Assembly: GCA_910588135.1 (NCBI GenBank)
Contig: CAJUOT010000008.1
Coordinates: 1 to 64,000 of the forward strand
Direction: 5' to 3'
Source: an uncultured Oscillospiraceae bacterium
GTDB taxonomy: Bacteria; Bacillota; Clostridia; Oscillospirales; Oscillospiraceae
DNA: 64,000 bases
The notes beneath the pieces are model-generated. The model was given only the letters and a program-made list of their open reading frames with translations. It was not told where the DNA came from and did no database searches. Made by a program: the position numbers and the translations under genes. This document shows, piece by piece, positions 33,579-41,060 of this stretch (its first letter is position 1; each line of letters starts with the position of its first letter).

Positions 33579-33587
33579 TGGTACACT
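33579..33587 (+). promoter_or_regulatory. Extended -10 promoter of the recombinase gene
   Basis: TGGTACACT, an extended -10 box about 30 bp upstream of the recombinase ATG, without a clear -35. It closely resembles the TGGTACAAT promoter inside the invertible segment. Confidence 0.45.
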
Positions 33588-33617
33588 AAGCGGTATCTAT
33601 CACAAGGGGAGATTGAA

Positions 33618-34463
33618 ATGAGGCAACAGCAGTTGAACACCCGCGGCTTTGACGCCTACCGAACCCACCTGCTCCGGGAGGAGCGCGCCCCGTCCACCAT
33701 CGCAAACTACCTGCGGGCCATCCAGGCCTTCTCCGCGTGGCTGGACGGCAGGGCTGTCACAAAGGAACTGGCCGCCGCCTGGAAGGAGCACCTTCTGGCC
33801 CGGGGTCAGGCCCCCGTCACGGTGAACGCGAAGCTGTCCGCCCTGAACGGCTTCCTTCGCTTTTCCGGCCTGGACGGCTGCCGGGTGAAGCTGCTGAAGC
33901 TCCAAAGGCGCGCCTTCCGGGACGGCAGCAGGGAGCTCACCCGGGACGAGTACCAGCGCCTGCTGGACGCCGCGCGGAGCCGGGGCCAGGAGCGGCTGGA
34001 GCTGCTGCTGGAGACCATCTGCGCCACCGGCATCCGGGTGTCCGAGGCGCGGTATATCACCGTGGAGGCCGCCCGGAGGGGCCGCGCGGACGTGTCCCTC
34101 AAGGGCAAGGTCCGCACCATTCTGCTGCCGGGCAAGCTGTGCCGCAAGCTGCTCAAATACGCCAAAAAACGCAAAACCGCCGCCGGCGAGATCTTTCTCA
34201 CCCGCGGCGGCAGAGGACTGTCCCGCCGTCAGATCTGGCGGGAGATGAAGGGCCTGTGCGGGCAGGCCGGGGTGGAGCCCTCCAAGGTGTTCCCCCACAA
34301 CCTGCGCCACCTGTTCGCCACGGCGTTCTACCGCGCCACCCGCGACATCGCAAGGCTGGCCGACGTGCTGGGCCACAGCTCCATCGAGACCACCCGCATC
34401 TACCTGCTCGCCACCGGCGCCGAGCACGCCCGGCAGCTGGAACGCCTGGGGCTGGTCAGTTAG
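33618..34463 (+). CDS. Tyrosine recombinase of the invertible switch
   Basis: The 281-residue integrase has an N-terminal SAM-like core-binding domain (about 10-90: YRTHLLREERAPSTIANYLRAIQAFSAWL) and a catalytic domain with Arg in ICATGIRVSEARYIT, a Lys in SLKGKVRTILLP, HNLRHLF, GHSS and the tyrosine nucleophile in TTRIYLLATG. All catalytic positions are present. It ends only 8 bp before a 23-bp inverted repeat whose partner lies 230 bp away, so it is most likely the DNA invertase for that segment and not a XerC/D housekeeping enzyme. ATG 33618 has SD AAGGGGA. Confidence 0.92.
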   Translation: MRQQQLNTRGFDAYRTHLLREERAPSTIANYLRAIQAFSAWLDGRAVTKELAAAWKEHLLARGQAPVTVNAKLSALNGFLRFSGLDGCRVKLLKLQRRAFRDGSRELTRDEYQRLLDAARSRGQERLELLLETICATGIRVSEARYITVEAARRGRADVSLKGKVRTILLPGKLCRKLLKYAKKRKTAAGEIFLTRGGRGLSRRQIWREMKGLCGQAGVEPSKVFPHNLRHLFATAFYRATRDIARLADVLGHSSIETTRIYLLATGAEHARQLERLGLVS

Positions 34464-34470
34464 CTGGCAT

Positions 34471-34493
34471 TGTGTACAAAATACATATTTTGT
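34471..34493 (+). repeat. Left inverted repeat (recombination site) of the invertible segment
   Basis: A 23-bp repeat starting TGTGTACAAAATAC, exactly matching the complement of 34724-34746. Its core is itself a dyad, ACAAAATA-CA-TATTTTGT, the arm-spacer-arm form expected of a tyrosine recombinase crossover site. Confidence 0.92.
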
Positions 34494-34556
34494 CTCCTCA
34501 GACGCTAGCTGGCCCTGCCACATGGCCTGTTGTGCGCTCTGTATTGCGTTTGTTGC

Positions 34557-34565
34557 ATTGTACCA
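34557..34565 (-). promoter_or_regulatory. Extended -10 promoter inside the invertible segment
   Basis: Minus strand TGGTACAAT (-10 at 34557-34562), a weak -35 TTTCTT at 17 bp, and an A/T-rich stretch (ATTAAAAAAAGTAT) upstream like an UP element. No convincing rightward promoter was found between the terminator and the right repeat. Confidence 0.7.
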
Positions 34566-34614
34566 CAAAATTCCGCAGGAAGAAATACTTTTTTTAATCG
34601 TAAGGTAAAAAACC

Positions 34615-34674
34615 GGGCATGAAAACCAAGCGCCTCAAGGCACACCTGTTTTGCGGCGCCTAGTTTTCATGCCC
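34615..34674. terminator. Bidirectional terminator inside the invertible segment
   Basis: GGGCATGAAAAC (34615-34626) pairs with GTTTTCATGCCC (34663-34674), with an inner GCGCC/GGCGC-type pair. It has TTTTGTTT on the right and a run of A on the left, so it can work in both directions. Confidence 0.85.
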
Positions 34675-34723
34675 TTTTGTTTATTTGATGCCGCTCAAAA
34701 ACAGCCGATTCCGCCCCCTGTAT

Positions 34724-34746
34724 ACAAAATATGTATTTTGTACACA
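34724..34746 (+). repeat. Right inverted repeat (recombination site) of the invertible segment
   Basis: Exact 23-bp complement of 34471-34493. With its flanks (CCCCCTGTA...ACACAGGGGG) it is a larger palindrome of about 38 bp. It ends 11 bp before the SARP ATG, just ahead of the SD AGGGGG. Confidence 0.92.
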
Positions 34747-34757
34747 GGGGGTTCTTT

Positions 34758-36077
34758 ATGAAAAGCTTGAGAGAAAGACCAGCTCCGGCCAGTGGGGCCG
34801 CCCCCGGCCAGCCATATGCCGAAGCAGGGGGCGGGGACGCTTCGCAGCAGACCCTGTACGTCACTTTTTTGGGGCGGTTCACCCTGTCCGGCGCTGCTCC
34901 AGACACATTGGTCGCCACGGCCCCGGGCCGGTCGTCCCGCCGGCTCTGGGCCTTTCTGCAATACCTGTGCGCATTCCATCAGAAAGAGACAACCCAAGAG
35001 GAGCTGATCGACGCCCTCTGGGGTGAGACAGAAGTGGCGGACCCGGTGGGCGCGCTGAAAACCATTCTCCACCGGGCCCGCGCCCTGCTGGAGCGGCTGG
35101 GTTTTCCGGACGGGAAAAAAGTGCTGCTGTACCGCCGGGGGCGGTACTTCTGGTCCCCCAATGTGGAGCTGCGGCTGGATACGGAGGAGCTGGACCGGCT
35201 GTACGCGGGGTTCTCCACCGCGCCGGGGGAAGTACTTCCAGAGGTGCTGGAGTTTCTGCCCAAATATGAGGGAGACTTTCTCCCGGACCTGGTGGAGGAT
35301 TCCTGGGCACTGTCCCTGCGTACATTCTACCACACAAGATATCTTCACCTTGCCTGGGGCGCAGCCAAGCTGCTCCAGAGCCGGGGCCGGCTGGACGAGG
35401 CGATCGGCGTCTGCCGGACGGCCACCACGCTGGACCCCTACGATGAGCGCTGCCAGCTGCTCCTGATCCGTCTGCTCCACAGCTCCGGCGCGGTTCAGGC
35501 CGCCCTGCGGCATTACAGCGCCGTGTCCGGGCTGTACATGGACCAGCTCGGGGTATCCCCGTCGTCGGAGATGCTGGCGCTCTACCAGGAGATTTCCAGG
35601 GCGGGAGACAGCGAGCGGCTGGAATTAAGCGCCATTCAGGCGCTGCTGCTGGAGCGGGGTGACATACGGGGGCCGTTTTTCTGCGAATACGCGGTATTTC
35701 AGGACATTTACCGCCTTGTCGCCCGGTCTATGGCCCGGTCTGGGGCGGAGGCCCAGCTCGTCCTGCTCACCATTAACGAGCGCGGCGGCGGGCCCTTAGA
35801 CCCCAGGCAGCGGAGCGCCGCCATGGAGACGCTACGCGCCGCCGGTCTGTCCCTGCTCCGCCCCGGAGACGTGGCCGCGCGGACCGGCCCCGGCCAGATG
35901 CTGCTCCTGCTGCCCGCCACCAGCAGGGAGCGTGCCGGGGCCGCCCTGGGGCGTATTCTGGACGCATTCGGGCATACGCCGGTGGGGATGAGCGTACAGA
36001 TCCAGACCGATCTGCTGCCCGTCCTGCCTACGCACAGGAACACCCCGGAACATAAAGGAGGTAAACAGCATGGTTAG
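34758..36077 (+). CDS. SARP/BTAD-family transcriptional activator with a C-terminal cyclase-like domain
   Basis: I chose ATG 34758 (439 residues) because SD AGGGGG is 8 bp upstream. Residues about 30-115 form an OmpR-type winged helix (TLYVTFLGRFTLSG, RRLWAFLQYLCAFHQKETTQEELIDALWG, VGALKTILHRARALLERL), and about 120-290 a bacterial transcriptional activation domain with TPR-like helices (RLDEAIGVCRTATTLDPYDERCQLLLIRLLHSSG). The last 130 residues resemble a degenerate nucleotide-cyclase/GGDEF fold (SLLRPGDVAARTGPGQMLLLLPATSRERAG). The gene abuts the invertible segment and overlaps the next gene by 8 bp. It probably activates the promoter at 38156-38188. Confidence 0.88.
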   Translation: MKSLRERPAPASGAAPGQPYAEAGGGDASQQTLYVTFLGRFTLSGAAPDTLVATAPGRSSRRLWAFLQYLCAFHQKETTQEELIDALWGETEVADPVGALKTILHRARALLERLGFPDGKKVLLYRRGRYFWSPNVELRLDTEELDRLYAGFSTAPGEVLPEVLEFLPKYEGDFLPDLVEDSWALSLRTFYHTRYLHLAWGAAKLLQSRGRLDEAIGVCRTATTLDPYDERCQLLLIRLLHSSGAVQAALRHYSAVSGLYMDQLGVSPSSEMLALYQEISRAGDSERLELSAIQALLLERGDIRGPFFCEYAVFQDIYRLVARSMARSGAEAQLVLLTINERGGGPLDPRQRSAAMETLRAAGLSLLRPGDVAARTGPGQMLLLLPATSRERAGAALGRILDAFGHTPVGMSVQIQTDLLPVLPTHRNTPEHKGGKQHG

Positions 36078-37440
36078 GCAAATAAAGGCCGGGGCGGACT
36101 GCCTGCTGGAACACTACGTGCTGGCGGTTATGCTGCTGGCTGTGGTAGCGTTCACCGTGGGCGGCGTGGGCAGCCCGGACGCCGTCGGCACCACCAGCCT
36201 GATCCTGTGCGCCACGGGGCTCTCCCGCCGGGAGGCCGAGGTTGACCTGCGGATTTTGTGCCCCCTGGCCGCATATCTGGCGCTGGGGCATATCTCGTCC
36301 TATGTCACCTACGGCCATTTCACCGGCGGCTTCACCGCCACTCAGTCCGCCCTGTTTGTGCTCTATCTGCTCATGGCCTGTCTGGACGCCGGGGAACAGC
36401 TCCTGTTCCGGCGCCTGTGCGTGCTGTGGGCGGGCTGTGTCGCCGCCCACGGCCTGGTGCAGTTTCTCCGCAAAGCCCTGGGCGGAGGGGCGGGACGGCT
36501 GGGGGGACTGCTGGGCAACCCCAATGCCTTGGGTATCTTCCTGGTGGTGGCCTGGTTCGGCCTGACAGCCTGGGCACCCGGCGAGGACGAACCGGGCCCT
36601 CTGCCCGCCCTGCTGCGCCGCCTGGAACCGCTGCTGCTCACCGCGCTGGCCCTCACCCTGTCCATGGGCAGCTTCGTCGCCCTGGCGGCGGGGATGGCTT
36701 TTATGGCCGCGGACTGGCTGCGCCGGGAGGGCTGGCGGGCGGCGCTGGCCCGGACCTGCCGGATGCTGGCCAAGGCGGCGCTGGCCATGGGCCTGGGGGT
36801 GCTGATGTACTTTACCGCGCGGCGCACCGGCATCCCCTGGTTCTGTCTGGTCCTGGCGGCCTACCTGCTGGCCCTCATGGCCATGTGGCCGCAGTTCCAC
36901 CGGTTTTTGCAGGATTTGCCCCAGGCCGCCATGGCTATGACCGCTTTCGGCGCACTGGTGGCCGCCGCCACCGTTTTCATCCGCCCCAGCTCCATCGCCA
37001 CCTTTGCCGAGCGGCTGGACATGATGCGCAACGGCCTGAGCTACCTGCTGGATGATCCCCTGCTGGGGGTGGGGCCGTACCAGTGGCGGCTGCTCAATCT
37101 GGCGGACGCCGACACCTACTACAACACCTGGCATATCCACAACGCCCTGCTCCATGTGGGAGTGGAGCTGGGCCTCCCCGCCCTGGCCGCGCTGGTGATC
37201 GCGGCGGCGCGCGCCTATCAGAAGAGGGGGCGCAACCGGGCGGGTTTCACCGCCTTTCTGGTTCACAACCTGATGGACACCAGCTTTTTCTACCTGGGCG
37301 GCACCGCCCTCCTGCTGGCCACCACCGGAGAGCCTAACCGGGGCGGCACGCGGCTGAGCACATCGGCAGTCCGGGCGCTGTTCGCCGTGTTCGGCATCCA
37401 GTTCGCCTACCACATCTGCGTGTGGCGGGCTCTGTCTTGA
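36070..37440 (+). CDS. O-antigen ligase/polymerase-like membrane protein
   Basis: The 456-residue protein has about 11-12 hydrophobic helices and the O-antigen ligase region LGGLLGNPNALGIFLVVAWFGL and ERLDMMRNGLSYLLDDPLLGVGPYQWRLLN ... WHIHNALLHVGVELGLPALAAL. This Wzy_C/WaaL-type signature is found in enzymes that join or polymerise surface glycans, or in glycosyl transfer to pilins. SD AAAGGAGG lies inside the SARP gene and the start overlaps it by 8 bp, so both are one transcript. In a sortase/surface-protein operon it suggests glycan decoration of the cell surface. Confidence 0.85.
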   Translation: MVRQIKAGADCLLEHYVLAVMLLAVVAFTVGGVGSPDAVGTTSLILCATGLSRREAEVDLRILCPLAAYLALGHISSYVTYGHFTGGFTATQSALFVLYLLMACLDAGEQLLFRRLCVLWAGCVAAHGLVQFLRKALGGGAGRLGGLLGNPNALGIFLVVAWFGLTAWAPGEDEPGPLPALLRRLEPLLLTALALTLSMGSFVALAAGMAFMAADWLRREGWRAALARTCRMLAKAALAMGLGVLMYFTARRTGIPWFCLVLAAYLLALMAMWPQFHRFLQDLPQAAMAMTAFGALVAAATVFIRPSSIATFAERLDMMRNGLSYLLDDPLLGVGPYQWRLLNLADADTYYNTWHIHNALLHVGVELGLPALAALVIAAARAYQKRGRNRAGFTAFLVHNLMDTSFFYLGGTALLLATTGEPNRGGTRLSTSAVRALFAVFGIQFAYHICVWRALS

Positions 37441-37454
37441 AGGGGGAACGCTTC

Positions 37455-38135
37455 ATGAGGGAAAAATTTCAGGAGCACCGGGCCGTCTGGTTGCTGCTGG
37501 CCGCGTTCTGCGCCGCCGCCTGCGTCGTCCTGCTCAACTGGCGCAGCACCGTCCGGGGCCTCCCCGACACCGTGGGCCGCGCCCTCACCCAGCAGGAGCT
37601 GGCCGGCGTGCTCGGCCGGAACAGCCCGCTGGCCAGTTACGTCCTCCTCAGCCCCAACGCCACCTTTCCCCGGGAGCAGCCCATCCGCAAAATCACCATC
37701 CACCACATGGCGGGCGACATCCCCCTGGAACGGCTGGGCGAGGTGTTTGCCGAGGAGGACCGTCAGGCGTCGGCCAACTACGCCATTGACGGCACGGGGC
37801 GGATCGCCCTCTACGTGGAGGAGGCCAACCGGGCCTGGACCTCCAGCAGTCCGGAAAACGACCATCAGGCCGTCACCATTGAGGTGGCCAACGACCAGAC
37901 CGGCGGGGAGTGGCACGTGAGTGGCGCAGCCTATGAGGCGCTGATCGAGCTGTGCGCGGACATCTGCCGCCGCAACGGCATTCCGGAGCTGGTCTATACC
38001 GGGGACGAGACGGGAAGCCTGACCATCCACAAGATGTTCAACCCGGACACCGAGTGCCCCGGCCCCTACCTTGAACACAGGATGCCGGACATCGCCGCGC
38101 AGGTCACCCACAGGCTGAAAGAAAGTGCCGGATAG
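37455..38135 (+). CDS. Membrane-anchored N-acetylmuramoyl-L-alanine amidase
   Basis: The 226 residues begin with a cytoplasmic tail and an anchor (about 10-28: VWLLLAAFCAAACVVLL), followed by an Amidase_2 (PGRP-like) domain: zinc histidines in KITIHHMAGD, SANYAIDGTGRIALYVEE, AWTSSSPENDHQAVTIEVAND and the second zinc region TIHKMFNPDTECPGPYLE. The zinc ligands His, His and Cys look present. It cleaves the amide between MurNAc and L-Ala and may open the wall for surface-protein assembly. It overlaps no gene and follows the ligase-like gene by 14 bp. The next gene has its own promoter. Confidence 0.92.
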   Translation: MREKFQEHRAVWLLLAAFCAAACVVLLNWRSTVRGLPDTVGRALTQQELAGVLGRNSPLASYVLLSPNATFPREQPIRKITIHHMAGDIPLERLGEVFAEEDRQASANYAIDGTGRIALYVEEANRAWTSSSPENDHQAVTIEVANDQTGGEWHVSGAAYEALIELCADICRRNGIPELVYTGDETGSLTIHKMFNPDTECPGPYLEHRMPDIAAQVTHRLKESAG

Positions 38136-38155
38136 CGGTACAAAGTTTTGGAAGT

Positions 38156-38188
38156 GTCACCTGTCTGTAACCTTTTGATGGTATGATA
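38156..38188 (+). promoter_or_regulatory. Candidate SARP-dependent promoter of the surface-protein gene
   Basis: TGTCACC (38156-38162) and TGTAACC (38167-38173) are direct heptamers with an 11-bp period. They end 9 bp before TATGAT (38183-38188) and take the place of a -35 box, which is absent. This is the arrangement described for SARP activators such as ActII-ORF4 and AfsR. Confidence 0.6.
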
Positions 38189-38252
38189 GGGATGTAAAGT
38201 ACGGGTGGCCTCAAGAGCCACCAAAAAAGCTGTAGTGATGGAGATGATTTTT

Positions 38253-40136
38253 ATGAATGTCAAACAAAGGCTGAAAAAGCTGCTGAAAAGCGCGCTGGTC
38301 TTTGCGATGGTGTTTGCGCTGGCAGGCACCACCCTGGCAAAGGCGTATGCCACCTACTTCCCGATTATTGTCCAGCACGTGTTCCTGGACGACGCGGAGA
38401 AGGCGAAACAGGAGGAGCAGGCAAAGCAGGAGGCCGAGGGTGTAAATACGGACGCCTCCGAGGAAAGCACAGAAAGCCCGAAGCCTTCGGTCAATCCTGA
38501 GGAACTTAAAAACCTTACCTCTACTCTTGAAATACAGATGAAGGGTGTCCATGACGGTTATCAATATCAAAATGGTGATTGGACGGCAACAGATGGCACC
38601 CACGGCGATCGCTTTAACAGTGATAGCAACAAGGAAGAGATAGAGGCCGCCAAAGAGGCTGGTAACTTCCAGGTGGATAACACTTATACAGAGACCTCTG
38701 GGGACAGTACCTATCGGTACTCAGACGTAACCGTAAAAACAGATGTCATCGTAGGGGACAATGATAAGGAGACCGGCATAGCGGAGGGCGAAGCTGCTAT
38801 TGACACCGCCATGGATCGGCTGTTCAGCGGTGAGAACGATGAAGCTGCGCAGCTCCTGTCGGAGCTCCAGGCGGCCATGAACGACGGCACCCTGGCCCAG
38901 AAGTACGACGTGGAGCGCAAGCTGCTGGCCCTGTGCCAAAAGGAAGGGCTGGATGTGCCCACCGAGGAGGATCTCAATCAATTTTATCCGTATCAGTATG
39001 AGTATATCTATGACGAAGACGGAAACTGCGTAGGATCAGAAAAAGTATATGATTATTCCGATGCAAAAGGCAGAGCCCGAGCCAGTGAATACAAACTGAA
39101 CTTCCTCACCGGCTTCACCGCCAAGTTCCGGCAGACCTGTGAGGCGATGGCAAAGGATATGCCCGGAGCCGCCACCCTGGAGCTTGTGGAGCTGGATTCC
39201 CAGGACACCTCGGAAGCGGCCCAGACCATTGAGAACTCACTGGCGGAGAACCCCGGCGTCACCAGTGAGCAGGCTGCGGCAGCGGCGGAAGTGGTGGCCG
39301 ATATGCTGGAGGTAGTCGACTCCTGGTCAAAAACGGCTAGCAACCTTACAGTAAAGGGAACTAACGTCGGTTTAGGTGGTGGCGGTACTTCTACCGGCTT
39401 CCGCGAAACAACCGAATATATGGGCAACGCTGAAATTGACGAGGCCAGCAAACAGGTGCTGCTGGACAACGGCTACAAGAGCTCCAGTCTGGAAATCCAG
39501 GTTGTGGTGCAGCTGTGGAAAGACAAGCTGGACAAAGATGGGAATCAAGTCCTTGATCGTTATGGACGGGTAGAGCAAGAGGCATACTCCAAAGTCTATG
39601 TTTCCCTGGATGGGGAAAACTGGACAGACGCGGATGAACCGAATGGTGAAGCTGTAGGCTCCGAGACAGTGTTCGCTTCGGGCAACGTAGAGCTGTGCAC
39701 GTACACCTTCACCCATAGCCACAGAGAGACTGCGCCCCTGCGTCCCAATCCCGACAGGCCCACACCTGATCCCAAGCCCGATCCTGATCCCAAGCCCGAT
39801 CCTGATCCCAAGCCCGATCCCGATCCCAAGCCTGATCCCGATCCCAAGCCTGATCCTGATCCCAAGCCCGACCCCGACCCGGTGAACCCCCCGGAGGAAA
39901 TTCCCGACCCCGACGTGCCCCTGGCCGAGCCCGACCTCCCCGAGGAGCCCCCGGTAGAGGAGCCCCCTGCGGAGGAAGACCCCCCCGTGGAGGAGATTGA
40001 GGAGCCCGATGTGCCCCTGGCGGACATTCCGGAGACCGGAGATATCTCCGATCTGTGGTACGCCGGAGCCCTGCTGGCGGCGGCCGGTCTGCTGGCCCTG
40101 CTCTGCCAGGAGCACCGCAGCAAGAAAACCGCATAA
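38253..40136 (+). CDS. Large sortase-anchored surface protein
   Basis: The 627-residue product (ATG 38253, GGAG 9 bp upstream) has a signal peptide (MNVKQRLKKLLKSALVFAMV...AKAYA). A long acidic ectodomain follows with no domain I recognise (about 30-500), then a Pro/Asp/Lys stalk (about 505-545, DPKPDPDPKPD), an acidic Pro/Glu linker, and a cell-wall sorting signal: IPETG at 592-596, a hydrophobic helix (YAGALLAAAGLLALL) and a basic tail (EHRSKKTA). The ectodomain has markedly lower GC than its neighbours. A class B sortase gene follows. It is probably an adhesin or wall-spanning protein under phase-variable control. Confidence 0.88.
   Translation: MNVKQRLKKLLKSALVFAMVFALAGTTLAKAYATYFPIIVQHVFLDDAEKAKQEEQAKQEAEGVNTDASEESTESPKPSVNPEELKNLTSTLEIQMKGVHDGYQYQNGDWTATDGTHGDRFNSDSNKEEIEAAKEAGNFQVDNTYTETSGDSTYRYSDVTVKTDVIVGDNDKETGIAEGEAAIDTAMDRLFSGENDEAAQLLSELQAAMNDGTLAQKYDVERKLLALCQKEGLDVPTEEDLNQFYPYQYEYIYDEDGNCVGSEKVYDYSDAKGRARASEYKLNFLTGFTAKFRQTCEAMAKDMPGAATLELVELDSQDTSEAAQTIENSLAENPGVTSEQAAAAAEVVADMLEVVDSWSKTASNLTVKGTNVGLGGGGTSTGFRETTEYMGNAEIDEASKQVLLDNGYKSSSLEIQVVVQLWKDKLDKDGNQVLDRYGRVEQEAYSKVYVSLDGENWTDADEPNGEAVGSETVFASGNVELCTYTFTHSHRETAPLRPNPDRPTPDPKPDPDPKPDPDPKPDPDPKPDPDPKPDPDPKPDPDPVNPPEEIPDPDVPLAEPDLPEEPPVEEPPAEEDPPVEEIEEPDVPLADIPETGDISDLWYAGALLAAAGLLALLCQEHRSKKTA
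39764..39880 (+). repeat. 12-bp tandem repeat encoding the Asp-Pro-Lys-Pro stalk
   Basis: About nine units close to GATCCCAAGCCC / GATCCTGATCCC in frame within the surface-protein gene. Slippage here would change stalk length without breaking the frame. Confidence 0.85.
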
Positions 40137-40139
40137 ACA

Positions 40140-40169
40140 AAAGGCCGGGGCCCTCTGACTCCGGCCTTT
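40140..40169 (+). terminator. Intrinsic terminator between surface protein and sortase genes
   Basis: AAAGGCCGG / CCGGCCTTT followed by CCTTTTTG, directly after the surface-protein stop. The sortase gene starts 25 bp later, so its expression probably relies on readthrough. Confidence 0.7.
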
Positions 40170-40193
40170 CCTTTTTGATTGGAGGACACCGCA

Positions 40194-41060
40194 TTGAAGA
40201 AAAACGTGCGCATTGCGCTGACCGTCCTGCTGGCGCTGGCACTGGCCGGCATCCTGGCCTACATCGTCTACCGGGATATGGACCGCGCCGCGGGCGTGGA
40301 GACCTACGACCAGGCGGCGGCGCTGGCGGGGGTGCCGGACCTGGACCAACTTACCCCAGGCCCGGTCTCCACCTCGGAGCCTGTCCCCACCCAGGCCCCA
40401 ACCCCAGCCCCCGGCGGGGACACCTCCACCGGCGCGCAGCCCGCCCCCGCCGAGACGCCCCAGCCAAAGCCGGCCGAGCCCCAACTGCCCGTTTTCGACG
40501 CCCTGGAGCACGTGGATCTGGAGGCCCTGCGGGCTTATAACCAGGAGGTGCTGGGTTGGATCGCCATCCCGGGCGTGCTGTCCTACCCCCTAATGCAGGG
40601 CCAGGACAACAGCTTTTACTTGAACCACACCTGGAACGGTTCCCGCAATTCGGTGGGTTCCGTCTTCATGGACTACCGCTGCCGGGGCGATATGGGGGAT
40701 TTCAACACCGTGATCTATGCCCACCGCACCCGGCGGGGCGCCATGTTCGGCAGCCTGTCACACTACGCCGATCAGGGCTTCTGGGCGGCCCACCCGGATG
40801 TATATCTGGTGACGGACTCGGGCATCAGCCGCTACCGCATCTATGCGGCCTACGAGGCGGAACTGACCGGTTCCGCCTATTACCGGCAGTTCAGCACGGC
40901 GGAGGGCCGGGAAGCTTTTGTATCGGACGGCGTAAAGCGCTCGCGCGTCCATGCGGATGTGCTGCCCACAGCGGAGGACCGTTTCCTCACCCTGTCCACC
41001 TGCACGGGAAACGGACACGACACCCGCTGGGTGGTGCAGGCGGTACGCGCGGAGGACTAG
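40194..41060 (+). CDS. Class B sortase
   Basis: The start is a TTG at 40194, chosen because SD TTGGAGG is 8 bp upstream; the product is 288 residues. It has an N-terminal anchor (VRIALTVLLALALAGILAYIVY), a Thr/Pro-rich linker (about 45-95) and a sortase domain with WIAIPGVLSYPLMQGQDNSFYL, RNSVGSVFMDYRCRGD, the catalytic histidine in VIYAHRTRRGAMFGSL, the cysteine in TLSTCTGNGHDTRWVVQA and its arginine. This is the SrtB pattern. It presumably anchors the adjacent IPETG protein. Confidence 0.93.
   Translation: MKKNVRIALTVLLALALAGILAYIVYRDMDRAAGVETYDQAAALAGVPDLDQLTPGPVSTSEPVPTQAPTPAPGGDTSTGAQPAPAETPQPKPAEPQLPVFDALEHVDLEALRAYNQEVLGWIAIPGVLSYPLMQGQDNSFYLNHTWNGSRNSVGSVFMDYRCRGDMGDFNTVIYAHRTRRGAMFGSLSHYADQGFWAAHPDVYLVTDSGISRYRIYAAYEAELTGSAYYRQFSTAEGREAFVSDGVKRSRVHADVLPTAEDRFLTLSTCTGNGHDTRWVVQAVRAED

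Larger units (their letters stand above)
34494..34723. other. 230-bp invertible DNA segment (phase switch)
   Basis: Bounded by perfect inverted repeats, it contains one good promoter facing left and one bidirectional terminator, with no gene. In the orientation given, the promoter faces the recombinase gene's 3' end and the terminator separates the recombinase from the SARP gene (OFF). Inversion would place the -10 box near 34655-34660, about 100 bp before the SARP start, with the terminator upstream of it (ON). Confidence 0.88.

Noticed and set aside
33618..34463. Integrase of a prophage or integrative element
   Set aside because: No excisionase, phage or conjugation genes and no tRNA attachment site are nearby. 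The adjacent inverted repeats point to an invertase role.
34721..34757. Rightward promoter at the right inverted repeat (TATACA)
   Set aside because: No -35 box at 16-18 bp and no extended -10. The nearby TTGATG at 34685 has no -10 partner.
39764..39880. CRISPR-like regular short repeats
   Set aside because: The 12-bp units are in frame and encode the Asp-Pro-Lys-Pro stalk. There are no spacers.
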